Source: Mesorhizobium caraganae
GTDB lineage: Bacteria; Pseudomonadota; Alphaproteobacteria; Rhizobiales; Rhizobiaceae
NCBI RefSeq assembly: GCF_016836705.1
Contig: NZ_JAFCGY010000001.1
Span: 744,001 to 808,000 of the forward strand
DNA: 64,000 nt
Direction: 5' to 3'
The translations under genes were made by a program, and so were the position numbers. The notes beneath the pieces were generated by a model that saw nothing but the letters and a program-made list of their open reading frames with translations, was not told the origin of the DNA and ran no database searches. Below are positions 17,223-25,483 of the stretch, piece by piece (position 1 is the stretch's first letter; the number at the start of each line of letters is the position of its first letter).

Positions 17223-17762
17223 ATGACGCCGCAGGACATCTCCACCCTGATTGTCCGGACTTCGATGAAGGATCGGGCTGCGTTTGACCTGCTCTACCGG
17301 CAGACCAGCGCGAAACTTTTCGGCGTGTGCCTTCGTGTATTGAAGGACCGGGGAGATGCGGAAGAAGCGCTGCAGGAAGTCTTCGTCAAAGTCTGGACCA
17401 AGGCCGATCGTTTCGCCGTTTCTGATCTCAGCCCAATCTCCTGGCTGGTAGCCATAGCCCGCAATCATGCGATTGATCGCATCCGATCGCGGCGCAAGCC
17501 TGCTGCCGATATCGATGCCGCGCTCGACGTGGCTGACCCGGGTCCGGGGCCCGAGGCCATGGTTGTTGCGGGCGGCGAATCCGAGCGCATCTACCAGTGC
17601 CTCGAAGAGTTGGAACAAGACCGGGCGCAGGCCGTCCGGGGTGCTTATTTGAACGGCGAAAGTTACGCCGACCTCGCGGAACGTCACAAGGTTCCTCTGA
17701 ACACGATGCGAACATGGCTGCGCCGTAGCCTGTTGAAACTTAGAGAATGTCTGGAAAGATGA
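17223..17762 (+). CDS. ECF RNA polymerase sigma factor (SigK-like)
   Basis: 179 residues. Region 2 is in AAFDLLYRQTSAKLFGVCLR to WLVAIARNHAIDRIRSRR, and region 4 in AYLNGESYADLAERHKVPLNTMRTWLRRSL (about 140-170). Its stop overlaps the start of an RskA-type anti-sigma gene by 16 nt. The pair followed by a fasciclin gene mirrors the mycobacterial SigK/RskA module. ATG at 17223 has no strong ribosome binding site. The sigma factor is expected to be held at the membrane by the anti-sigma factor and released by an envelope or redox signal. Confidence 0.9.
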   Translation: MTPQDISTLIVRTSMKDRAAFDLLYRQTSAKLFGVCLRVLKDRGDAEEALQEVFVKVWTKADRFAVSDLSPISWLVAIARNHAIDRIRSRRKPAADIDAALDVADPGPGPEAMVVAGGESERIYQCLEELEQDRAQAVRGAYLNGESYADLAERHKVPLNTMRTWLRRSLLKLRECLER

Positions 17763-18484
17763 CCCTGGCAGAAGAAAATGGACCGGAACGTGGAGGCGAC
17801 GACCTGCTCGCAGCCGAATACGTTCTCGGTGTGCTGCCGGCGGATGAACGCCAGATAGCCTCCGGACGTATCGACGCGGAGACCGGCTTCGCTCGTCTCG
17901 TCGATTCCTGGGAGGTTCACTTTTCGCCGATGGCCGCCGCCTATGCGGAAGTAGAGCCGCCGGCCACCGTCAAGCCGGCCATCGATCGCCGGCTGTTTTC
18001 CTCCACCGCAGCGTCGACTACTGCGGCGCCGAGCGACAGCCTTTGGGCCAGCCTTGCCTTCTGGCGCGGCCTCACCGCAGCGGCTCTCGCCGCGCTGGTG
18101 CTTTACGTCGCCGTGCCTTACGTCAGGCCGCCGGTCGTCGTGCCGCAGGAGCGCCTTGTCGCGTCGTTGGCTGCCGACGGCAGCGATGTCAAATACCTCG
18201 TCGTCTACGACGCCGCACGCCGCGATGTCGGCCTGTCGCTGGTTTCGGGCGAACGCGCCGCCGGCAAGGACTTCGAGCTGTGGATGATCGAAGGCAAGAA
18301 TGCGCCGGTTTCGATGGGCATCATTCCCGCCGGCCAGACCACGCACATCCCGGTTACACCGGCCGTGCAGCAGAAGCTGGCGCAAGGCGCCGTGCTCGCC
18401 GTCAGCGTCGAACCGACGGGTGGTTCGCCGACCGGACAACCGACCGGACCGGTCGTTGCCGCGGGCGATCTGAAGGGCATCTGA
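17747..18484 (+). CDS. RskA-type membrane anti-sigma factor
   Basis: 245 residues. The cytoplasmic N-terminal part (LLAAEYVLGVLPADER, typical for this anti-sigma family) binds the sigma factor. A single membrane helix spans about residues 106-126 (LTAAALAALVLYVAVPYV), and a periplasmic C-terminal RskA domain includes FELWMIEGKNAPVSMGIIPAG. No zinc-binding HxxxCxxC is seen, so redox sensing by a ZAS motif is unlikely. Translationally coupled to the upstream sigma gene. A hairpin with a T-run follows at 18519-18545. Confidence 0.88.
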   Translation: MSGKMTLAEENGPERGGDDLLAAEYVLGVLPADERQIASGRIDAETGFARLVDSWEVHFSPMAAAYAEVEPPATVKPAIDRRLFSSTAASTTAAPSDSLWASLAFWRGLTAAALAALVLYVAVPYVRPPVVVPQERLVASLAADGSDVKYLVVYDAARRDVGLSLVSGERAAGKDFELWMIEGKNAPVSMGIIPAGQTTHIPVTPAVQQKLAQGAVLAVSVEPTGGSPTGQPTGPVVAAGDLKGI

Positions 18485-18518
18485 TTAGACCTCAAGGGCA
18501 TGACGTGGTCATGAAGAG

Positions 18519-18545
18519 CAGAGGAAGTATATCTTCCGCTGTTTT
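18519..18545 (+). terminator. terminator after the sigma/anti-sigma operon
   Basis: CAGAGGAAG (18519-18527) pairs with CTTCCGCTG (18533-18541) with one mismatch, and the hairpin is followed by TTTTC. This places the fasciclin gene in a separate transcript with its own promoter. Confidence 0.55.
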
Positions 18546-18634
18546 CGTTCTGGCCGCCGGCGGCGAAAATTAATGATTCGGTCCCCCGAAAATGTAGTTC
18601 GCCGACAAAATAAAGAATAATTTTTCCGGCACGC

Positions 18635-18661
18635 GGAAACTCAAGCAGTTCTGCTCCGTAT
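18635..18661 (+). promoter_or_regulatory. candidate ECF-type promoter of the fasciclin gene
   Basis: GGAAAC (18635-18640), then 16 nt, then CCGTAT/CGTA at about 18656-18661, about 50 nt before the fasciclin start. GGAAC with CGT-type -10 elements at this spacing is the general ECF form. Whether the neighbouring sigma factor uses it is inference. Confidence 0.35.
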
Positions 18662-18710
18662 CTCCTCATGTTCCCGAAAGGGGAACAATAACCCGAGGAG
18701 TCCGAACACT

Positions 18711-19268
18711 ATGCGTAGAATCGCCACCCTTTTGCTCGCCGGTACCATTGCCGTCTCCGCGCTCGCCACCACTGCCTATGCCGAGAACCCGATGGTTGGC
18801 GGCGCCGCCATGTTCGCCAACAAGAACATCGTCGAGAACGCCGTCAATTCGAAGGACCACACGACGCTGGTTGCGGCCGTCAAGGCTGCCGGCCTGGTCG
18901 AGACGTTGCAGGGCGCCGGCCCGTTCACCGTCTTCGCGCCGACCAATGACGCCTTTGCAGCCCTTCCGGCCGGCACGATCGAGACGCTGCTCAAGCCCGA
19001 AAGCAAGGACAAGCTCACCAAGATCCTGACCTGCCATGTTATCGGCGCGAAGGCGATGGGCGCGGATGTCGCCGCAATGGCCAAGGCCGACGGCGGCACC
19101 CACAAGGTCAAGACGGTCGGCGGCTGCGAGCTGTCGCTCAAGGCCGATGGCGGCAAGGTCACCGTCACCGACGAGAACGGCAATGTCGCCAATGTGACGA
19201 TCGCCGATGTCGAGCAGTCCAACGGCGTCATCCACGTCATCGACAAGGTCCTGCTGCCGAAGATGTAA
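18711..19268 (+). CDS. secreted fasciclin-domain protein
   Basis: 185 residues. The signal peptide covers about residues 1-24 ([18 protein letters not shown], cleavage after AYA). One FAS1 domain follows: H1 block [17 protein letters not shown] and H2 block [16 protein letters not shown]1 proteins are periplasmic or surface proteins with adhesive or ligand-binding roles. It follows the SigK/RskA-like pair, as MPT70/MPT83 are SigK targets in Mycobacterium tuberculosis, so it is a likely regulon member here. CCGAGGAG gives a good ribosome binding site before ATG 18711. Confidence 0.93.
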   Translation: MRRIATLLLAGTIAVSALATTAYAENPMVGGAAMFANKNIVENAVNSKDHTTLVAAVKAAGLVETLQGAGPFTVFAPTNDAFAALPAGTIETLLKPESKDKLTKILTCHVIGAKAMGADVAAMAKADGGTHKVKTVGGCELSLKADGGKVTVTDENGNVANVTIADVEQSNGVIHVIDKVLLPKM

Positions 19269-19342
19269 CAAAGCGTCTGCCGCCGACGAACAGTTGGTCA
19301 AGGCTCCCTGCAGATTGCGCGGCTCGCGTCCCCGTGGGCCGC

Positions 19343-19407
19343 GCAAACGACCGAGCGCTCCATCCCGTCCGCTATAAGCGCGGAGCCGGTGTGGAGCGTT
19401 CGTTTGC
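19343..19407. other. long bulged inverted repeat between the fasciclin gene and msrB
   Basis: GCAAACGA (19343-19350) plus GCGCTCCA (19355-19362) mirror TGGAGCG (19392-19398) plus TTCGTTTGC (19399-19407). The spacer is about 30 nt. It could terminate the fasciclin transcript or structure the msrB leader. There is no clear T-run. Confidence 0.4.
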
Positions 19408-19484
19408 AGAGGCCACCGTCACCGGCTTTTGATTTTCCAGTGGCGGCCAAATTTGGCAAAACAACGCGCAGGAGGATTTCTGTC

Positions 19485-19985
19485 ATGAACCGTCGAGATT
19501 TGCTTTTGAGCGGCGCCGCCATCGCTGCCGTGGCCGGCGCGGCGGCAACGTTGCGCATGGGCGGAACCCAGACCGCCAGGGCAGCCGAAACTTTCGAGGT
19601 CACCAAGACCGACGCCGAGTGGCACGCCATCCTGTCCGACGAAGCCTTCAACGTGCTGCGCAAGGAAGGCACTGAGTATCCCGGCACCAGCCCGCTGCTC
19701 AATGAGCACCGCAAGGGCATTTTCGCCTGCGCCGGCTGCGACCTGCCGGTCTATCCCTCGGAGACCAAGTTCGATTCCGGCACCGGCTGGCCGAGCTTCT
19801 GGCAGGAAATCCCCAATGGCATCGGCAAGACCGAGGACCGTTCGCTGGGCATGACCCGCACCGAGGTCCACTGCCGCCGCTGCGGCGGCCATCTCGGCCA
19901 TGTCTTCGATGACGGTCCGGCGCCGACCGGCCTGCGCCACTGCATCAACGGCGTTGCGCTCAGCTTCAAGCCGGCCATGGCCTGA
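19485..19985 (+). CDS. msrB: peptide-methionine (R)-S-oxide reductase MsrB, Tat-exported
   Basis: Reduces methionine-R-sulfoxide in proteins. From ATG 19485 (AGGAGG at 9 nt) the protein has 166 residues: a Tat signal (MNRRDLLLSGAAIAAVAG, about 1-34), then the MsrB domain with zinc Cys pairs CAGC and CRRC, GTGWPSFW, and the catalytic Cys in GLRHCINGVAL. Export points to repair of envelope proteins. It lies just after the sigma/anti-sigma/fasciclin genes, consistent with an envelope oxidative-stress group. An upstream in-frame ATG at 19389 lacks a ribosome binding site and would bury the signal. Confidence 0.93.
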   Translation: MNRRDLLLSGAAIAAVAGAAATLRMGGTQTARAAETFEVTKTDAEWHAILSDEAFNVLRKEGTEYPGTSPLLNEHRKGIFACAGCDLPVYPSETKFDSGTGWPSFWQEIPNGIGKTEDRSLGMTRTEVHCRRCGGHLGHVFDDGPAPTGLRHCINGVALSFKPAMA

Positions 19986-20140
19986 CCGTCCAGCGTCTCT
20001 TGGTGATGTCGGAAATGTGGGAGGTGGCGTAGCGACCGCCTCCTACCTGTGAAAATGGGGCCAAAACTCTTAAAATCAAGAATTGGCAGATGCCTTTTTA
20101 TGCGTAGATTCCGCAGCCCTTGACGAGAGGGCCAGAACCT

Positions 20141-21676
20141 ATGCAACGAACTGAAGAACGGGCTCGCCAAGGCGAGCGCAAATCGACCGGTCGTGCTGAT
20201 GCCGACCGGTCGCAAATCTCCCATCCTGTGGTGATCGTCGGAGGCGGGCCGACCGGACTGGTGCTGGCCGGCGAGCTGTCCTTGGCCGGCATCGATGTCG
20301 CCATCGTGGAGCGGCGCGTTGGACAGGAGCTCGACGGGTTGCGCTCCGGCGGCCTGCACGCACGAACCATCGAGATCTTCGACCAGCGCGGCATTGCCGA
20401 CCGGTTTCTGGCGCAAGGGCGGACTGCCCAGGTCGCCGGCTTTGCCGGGGTTTCACTCGATATCAGCGACTTTCCCACCCGCCACAATTACGGGCTCGCT
20501 TTGTGGCAGAAGCATATAGAGCGCATCCTTGCCGACTGGGTGGAGGAGCTTGGCGTCACGATCTACGGTCGCTGCGAGGTGACGGCTTTCGTGCAGGATG
20601 AGAGCGGCGTCGACGTCGCGGTCAGCGATGGCCGCTCGCTTCGTGCCGACTACCTCGTCGGCTGCGACGGCGGCAGAAGTCTCGTGCGCAAGGCTTCGGG
20701 CATCGAGTTCCCGGGTTCGGATCCGACGACCAGCAACCTGATTGGCGAGGTCGAGGTAACAGAGGAGCCGAACTGGGGCATCCACCGCGATGCAACAGGT
20801 ATTCATGGTCTCACCAGGCTGGACGACGGGACCGTGCGGGTAATGGTGACCGAACGCGAGGTCGGGGCTGTCGCGCCGCCCACGCTGCGCGATCTGAGCG
20901 ACGCGCTCATTGCTGTCTTCGGCACCGACTATGGCGTCCACAATCCGGCATCGCTGTCCCGTTTCACCGATATGGCCCGGCAGGCAGCGTCATACCGCCA
21001 GGGGCGGGTGCTGCTGGCCGGCGACGCCGCCCACGTGCATCCGCCGGACGGCGGACAGGGCATGCAGCTTGGTGTGCAGGACGCGGTCAATCTGGGCTGG
21101 AAGCTCGCCCAGGTGGTCAGGAAAACGGCGCCGGAAAGCCTGCTCGATACTTATCAGGCCGAGCGTCATCCGGTTGCCGCCAGGGTGTTGCAAAACACCA
21201 TGTCGGCGGTCGTGCTGCGCCGTGAAGACGAACGCATAAAGGCGCTGCGAGGCACCGTGTCTGAGCTTCTCGCCATGGAAGAGCCGCGCAAGCATTTTGC
21301 GGGCATGATGTCCGGTTTGGATATCCGCTACAATGTAGGCGAGGGCCACGAATTGCTGGGACGTCGCATGCCGGATCTCGACCTCGTCACCGCCGACGGG
21401 CCGCTGCGGGTCTTTGCGCTGCTGCACGACGCGCGACCGTTGTTGCTCAACTTTGGAAAACCCCGCGCTTTCGACATCGGCCCATGGGCGGATCGGGTTC
21501 GCTCGGTCGACGCTGGATATGATGGTGCATGGGAGCTGCCTGTGCTGGGCGCGGTCGAAGCTCCCGGCGCCGTATTGGTTCGGCCCGACGGTCATGTGGC
21601 CTGGGTCGGTGGTCCGACATCGGCGGGCCTGACCGACGCGCTGACCAGATGGTTCGGGCCGGCTGCCGCGGCATAA
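20141..21676 (+). CDS. FAD-dependent aromatic monooxygenase (PHBH/rifampicin-monooxygenase type)
   Basis: 511 residues from ATG 20141; a TTG at 20120 is also in frame. The FAD motif is VVIVGGGPTGLVLAGEL, the second nucleotide motif GCDGGRSLVRKASG (the DG motif) and the ribityl-binding GD motif RVLLAGDAAHVHPPDGGQGM. The C-terminal thioredoxin-like domain (about 395-511) is typical of polyketide and rifampicin hydroxylases. It may hydroxylate an aromatic antibiotic or plant phenolic, consistent with the neighbouring efflux pair, but the substrate is unknown. Confidence 0.88.
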   Translation: MQRTEERARQGERKSTGRADADRSQISHPVVIVGGGPTGLVLAGELSLAGIDVAIVERRVGQELDGLRSGGLHARTIEIFDQRGIADRFLAQGRTAQVAGFAGVSLDISDFPTRHNYGLALWQKHIERILADWVEELGVTIYGRCEVTAFVQDESGVDVAVSDGRSLRADYLVGCDGGRSLVRKASGIEFPGSDPTTSNLIGEVEVTEEPNWGIHRDATGIHGLTRLDDGTVRVMVTEREVGAVAPPTLRDLSDALIAVFGTDYGVHNPASLSRFTDMARQAASYRQGRVLLAGDAAHVHPPDGGQGMQLGVQDAVNLGWKLAQVVRKTAPESLLDTYQAERHPVAARVLQNTMSAVVLRREDERIKALRGTVSELLAMEEPRKHFAGMMSGLDIRYNVGEGHELLGRRMPDLDLVTADGPLRVFALLHDARPLLLNFGKPRAFDIGPWADRVRSVDAGYDGAWELPVLGAVEAPGAVLVRPDGHVAWVGGPTSAGLTDALTRWFGPAAAA

Positions 21677-21705
21677 AGGTCGTGAAATCTCGGTAGTACT
21701 TAATC

Positions 21706-21742
21706 GTGACCCCGGAAATAGGGGGTTGATTTCCGGGGTCAC
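21706..21742. terminator. bidirectional terminator hairpin
   Basis: GTGACCCCGGAAAT (21706-21719) pairs perfectly with ATTTCCGGGGTCAC (21729-21742) around a 9-nt loop. It lies between the convergent monooxygenase and efflux-pump genes, so it can end both transcripts. The T-run is short. Confidence 0.65.
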
Positions 21743-21775
21743 ACATGAGGGCGCCAGGCGGGGGAACCGACGCGC

Positions 21776-23377
21776 TCAATGGCCTCCGCCGCCACCGCCC
21801 GCAGGCGGCGCCGGCTTGGAGATGACCATGGTGAAAACAGCCATGATCGCGAACAGGGCGGTCAGCATGGTGAACACGTCCATGAACGACAGCAGCGACG
21901 CCTGCTGGTGGGCCATGCCAGACAGTTTGGAGATCGCCGCCTTGGTGGCGTCGAGGCCGGGCGTCTGCTGGAAATCGAGCGTCATGTTCTGCAGCTTCTG
22001 CTGGGCCGCAGCACTGCCCCATTCCACATGCTCGGCCAGCCGGGCGTAATGGAACGCGCTGCGATCGATCAGCACGGTGTTGATGATGGCAAGGCCGACC
22101 GCGCCGCCGAGGTTGCGGGTCAGGTTGAACAGGCCGGACGCGTTCTTCAGCCGGTCCGGCGGCAAGGTGCCGAGCGCGATGTTGTTGATCGGCACCATGC
22201 ACAGCATCATCGAACAGCCGCGCAGGATCTGCGGGATGAGCAGCTCATAGAAATCCCAGTCGGCCGTCAGATGTGTCATCCACCAGGTGCCGGCGGCGAA
22301 GCCGAGCAGCCCGATCATCATCATGACGCGCAAATCCATCTTGCTCGACAGGATGCCGGAAATCGGCGCAGTGACGAACATCGCCAGGCCGCTGACGAAC
22401 AGCGCCTCGCCGATCATCAGCGAGTCGTAGCCGCGGATGCGCCCGAGGAACACCGGATAGAGATAGGTCAGGCCGTAGAGGCCGATGCCGATGACGAAGG
22501 AGAACAGCGAGCCGAACGCAAAATTGATGTTGGTGAAGGCCCTGAGATCGACGATCGGCTCCTCGGCGGTGAAGGCGCGCCAGAAGAACAGCACCGCACC
22601 GACAACCATGATGATGGCGCAGATGAACACTGCCTGTTCCTGCAGCCAGTCATGGTTGGGACCTTCCTCGAGCACATATTCCATACAGCCGAGGAAAGCC
22701 GCCATGCCGGCAAGGCCCCACCAGTCGAACTTGCTGAACAGTCCGAGATTGGGCTTGTCGAAGTCGATCAGCGACCAGGTCGCGGCTGTCACCAGAATAC
22801 CCGGCACGACATTGATCAGGAACAGCCAGTGCCACGACAAGGCATGGCTGATATAGCCGCCGACGGTCGGGCCGATGGTCGGCGCCAGCGTCGCCACCAG
22901 GCCGATCATCGGCGACACCATGGCGCGGCGCGATGGCGGGAAGATGGTGAAGGCAGCGGCGAAGACGCTCGGAATCATGCCGCCGCCGATAAAGCCCTGG
23001 ATGGCGCGGTAGACGATCATCTGGTCGATGTTGGTGGCGGTCGCGGCCAGCGCGCTGGCCGCCGTGAAGCCGGCCGCGGCGCCTGCAAACAGCACGCGCG
23101 TCGACAGCATCCGGCTGAGGAAGCCCGACAGCGGGATCATCACCACTTCGGCGATCAGATAAGCGGTCTGCACCCACGGGATTTCATCGGAACTGGCGCT
23201 CAGGCCGGCCTGTATCTCGGCCAGCGAGGCCGAGACGATCTGGATGTCGAGGATCGCCATGAACATGCCGAACACCATCGCCAGGAAGGCGATGAGGCGG
23301 CGCGTCGAGATGGTGGTCGGCACCGCCGGCATGGCAGGTGCCGGCACGGCTCCAGCAGTGATGGTTGCGGTTGCCAT
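21776..23377 (-). CDS. DHA2-family MFS drug exporter (EmrB type)
   Basis: 533 residues with about 14 membrane segments. It begins with a Pro/Ala-rich tail, then RLIAFLAMVFGMFMAILDIQ. DHA2 motifs: ILDIQIVSASLAEIQ (the D in TM1 and the LPxI region), QTAYLIAEVVMIP, and AIQGFIGGGMIP (motif C-like). It is the inner-membrane pump of a tripartite EmrAB-TolC-type system; no outer-membrane gene is adjacent. 22 nt downstream of the membrane-fusion gene in one operon, probably repressed by the divergent TetR protein. The C-terminus ends GGGGGGH. Confidence 0.93.
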   Translation of the reverse strand: MATATITAGAVPAPAMPAVPTTISTRRLIAFLAMVFGMFMAILDIQIVSASLAEIQAGLSASSDEIPWVQTAYLIAEVVMIPLSGFLSRMLSTRVLFAGAAAGFTAASALAATATNIDQMIVYRAIQGFIGGGMIPSVFAAAFTIFPPSRRAMVSPMIGLVATLAPTIGPTVGGYISHALSWHWLFLINVVPGILVTAATWSLIDFDKPNLGLFSKFDWWGLAGMAAFLGCMEYVLEEGPNHDWLQEQAVFICAIIMVVGAVLFFWRAFTAEEPIVDLRAFTNINFAFGSLFSFVIGIGLYGLTYLYPVFLGRIRGYDSLMIGEALFVSGLAMFVTAPISGILSSKMDLRVMMMIGLLGFAAGTWWMTHLTADWDFYELLIPQILRGCSMMLCMVPINNIALGTLPPDRLKNASGLFNLTRNLGGAVGLAIINTVLIDRSAFHYARLAEHVEWGSAAAQQKLQNMTLDFQQTPGLDATKAAISKLSGMAHQQASLLSFMDVFTMLTALFAIMAVFTMVISKPAPPAGGGGGGH

Positions 23378-23399
23378 GGCGTTCTCTCCCGGCGGCCGC

Positions 23400-24584
23400 T
23401 CAGTTCGCCGCGGCCGGAGCCGTGCGGCTGTCGACGGCGACGATGACGCTCAAGCCCGCGCGCAGCCTGCCCGCCTTCAGCACATCGGCCGGCACCTCGA
23501 TGCGAACCGGGACGCGCTGCACCACCTTGGTGAAGTTGCCGGTGGCATTTTCCGGCGGCAGCAACGAGAACACCGCGCCCGAAGCCGGTGCCAGCGACGA
23601 CACCGTGCCTTCGAAATCATGGCCATCCGTGGCGTCGACCGAGACCCGCACTTTCTCGCCGGGCACCAGCTTGGCCAGCTGCGTCTCCTTGAAATTGGCG
23701 ACGATATAGAGCTTGTCCATCGGCACCACGACGGCGAGCTTCTGGCCGGGGCTGACGAGGTCGCCCTGCTCGACCGAGCGATTGCCGACGACGCCGTCAT
23801 ACGGCGCCTTGAGCACGGTGAAGGACAGATCACGCGCTGCCTTGTCGAGGCTCAGTTGCAGCGAGGCCAGCGTGCTGGCGGATTCGGCGCGCTGCGCCTC
23901 GAACACGCCGATATTGGCCTGCGCAGCGGCGATCTGCGCGTCGGCGCCGACAAGGGCTGCATTGGCCTGGTCGAGAGCGGTCTGGGCATCGTCGAGCTGC
24001 GCCTGTGTGCCGACATGGGTCTTGACCAGTTGCGCGGCGCGCTGCTGGGCACGGGCGGCGTTGTCGGCGGCTGCCTGGTCGGCGACCTTCTGCGCCTGCG
24101 CTTGCTGCAGCGAGGCCTGTGCCGCCTTGGTCTGCGCGTCGATGCGATCGAGCGTCTTGGTCAGGGTGGCGATCTGGGCCTCTGCCTGGGCGACGGCAAT
24201 CTTGTAGTCGCCGTCATCGATGGTCAGCAGCGGGTCGCCGGCCTTGACTTGCTGGTTCTCCGAGACCTCGACCTTGTCGACATAGCCGGAAATCTTCGGC
24301 GAAACGAATGACATGTCGGCCTGGACATAGGCGTCGTCGGTCGAGATCAGGAACCGGCCGTCGGTCCAGTAGTTATAGCCATACCAGGCGCCGGCGCTCA
24401 GCAGCGCGAGCCCGACAATCGGCAACATCAGTGAGCGCGCCGAGCGCTTCTTCTTCGCCGGGGTCTCGGCCAAAACTTCGGCGGCAGGCTTGGGAGGCGC
24501 TTCCGGAGCTTCGATGACCGGCGAGACCTTGGCGGTGGGGAAGGGCCGGACTTCGGCGGTCGTGGTTGGGGTGTTCGAGGACAT
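23400..24584 (-). CDS. HlyD/EmrA-family membrane fusion protein
   Basis: 394 residues. One N-terminal membrane helix (about 50-70, SLMLPIVGLALLSAGAWYGY), then a lipoyl/barrel-sandwich half (ISTDDAYVQADMSFVSPKIS), a long Ala/Gln-rich coiled-coil hairpin (about 125-230), the second lipoyl half (VLKAPYDGVVGNRSVEQGDL) and a C-terminal beta-barrel. It links the inner-membrane pump to an outer-membrane channel. First gene of the emrAB-type operon. Its promoter region contains two TetR-type palindromes. Confidence 0.93.
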   Translation of the reverse strand: MSSNTPTTTAEVRPFPTAKVSPVIEAPEAPPKPAAEVLAETPAKKKRSARSLMLPIVGLALLSAGAWYGYNYWTDGRFLISTDDAYVQADMSFVSPKISGYVDKVEVSENQQVKAGDPLLTIDDGDYKIAVAQAEAQIATLTKTLDRIDAQTKAAQASLQQAQAQKVADQAAADNAARAQQRAAQLVKTHVGTQAQLDDAQTALDQANAALVGADAQIAAAQANIGVFEAQRAESASTLASLQLSLDKAARDLSFTVLKAPYDGVVGNRSVEQGDLVSPGQKLAVVVPMDKLYIVANFKETQLAKLVPGEKVRVSVDATDGHDFEGTVSSLAPASGAVFSLLPPENATGNFTKVVQRVPVRIEVPADVLKAGRLRAGLSVIVAVDSRTAPAAAN

Positions 24585-24627
24585 GATATCTCGCTACTGT
24601 CACTATATGAGCAAATCGTGTTATACT

Positions 24628-24706
24628 GAACCGTTCGGTTCGATGTGGACGTTGACATAGCGTTAAAGTGGGCCCATATCAAGGGCAATCGAACCAGTCG
24701 GTTCGA
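24628..24706. promoter_or_regulatory. two TetR-type operators between emrA and tetR
   Basis: GAACCGTTCGGTTC (24628-24641) is a perfect palindrome. TCGAACC and GGTTCGA (24689-24706, 4-nt spacer) form a second one with the same GAACC...GGTTC core. Both lie in the 146-bp gap between the divergent efflux operon and the TetR gene, so the regulator very likely represses both promoters. Confidence 0.75.
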
Positions 24707-24730
24707 ATTATTTTGCGAGGTGTGACTTTT

Positions 24731-25474
24731 ATGGCCGACACGTTAGCCGACGCCGAAAATGATTCGTGCGATGTGGTGGACAGCGCGCGCCGCGGTCGCC
24801 CGGCGGCGGGCCAGGATCCGGTCAAGCGCAGCCAGATCATCGAGGGCGCGCGTCGTGTGTTCATCGACAAGGGCTTCGAAGCGGCGTCGATGAACGACAT
24901 CACCCGCGAGGCCGGCGTCTCGAAGGGCACGATCTATGTCTACTTCGCCAACAAGGAAGAGCTGTTCGAGGCGCTGATCGAGGAAGAGCGCGGCACCATC
25001 TTCAAGAACATGTACGATATGCTCGACCGCGCCGACGATCTGCGCCAGACGCTGGTGAAGTTCGGCACGGTGATGTCGATGAAGATCACCTCGGCCAAGG
25101 TCATCCAGGCGCAGCGCACGGTCATCGGCGCTTCCGACAGGATACCCGACATGGGGGCGCGGTTCTATGAGCGCGGCCCCAAACGCGGCCACGACAAGGT
25201 GGCGCAGTTCCTCAATGCCGCCGTCGATCGCGGCCTGCTCAAGATCGACGACGTCGATCTTGCCGCCTATCAGTTCACCGAACTGTGCCTGGCCGGCCTG
25301 TTCCGCCAGTGCATCTTCGCCTACCGCACCAAGGCGCCGAGCCAGGATGAAATCGACCACATCGTGCGGACGGGCGTCGACGTGTTCCTGAAGTACTACG
25401 GCACCGAAAAGCTTGCCGAGGAAGAAAGCCACCAGCTGATCGCCCTGGAGGCGAAGGCCAAGGCAAAGGCCTAG
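24731..25474 (+). CDS. TetR-family repressor of the efflux operon
   Basis: 247 residues from ATG 24731 (GAGG upstream). The N-terminal HTH is IIEGARRVFIDKGFEAASMN, then DITREAGVSKGTIYVYFANK, the classic TetR recognition region. The ligand domain ends in an Ala/Lys-rich tail. A TetR_C-type insert (MGARFYERGPKRGHDKVAQF) is seen. Divergent from the EmrAB-type operon with two matching palindromes between them. Its ligand is probably a pump substrate. Confidence 0.93.
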   Translation: MADTLADAENDSCDVVDSARRGRPAAGQDPVKRSQIIEGARRVFIDKGFEAASMNDITREAGVSKGTIYVYFANKEELFEALIEEERGTIFKNMYDMLDRADDLRQTLVKFGTVMSMKITSAKVIQAQRTVIGASDRIPDMGARFYERGPKRGHDKVAQFLNAAVDRGLLKIDDVDLAAYQFTELCLAGLFRQCIFAYRTKAPSQDEIDHIVRTGVDVFLKYYGTEKLAEEESHQLIALEAKAKAKA

Positions 25475-25483
25475 CTGGCTCGC

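Noticed and set aside
21779..23446. 555-residue frame antisense to the DHA2 exporter
   Set aside because: The minus-strand reading has 14 membrane helices and transporter motifs; the plus-strand frame is a GC-driven shadow.
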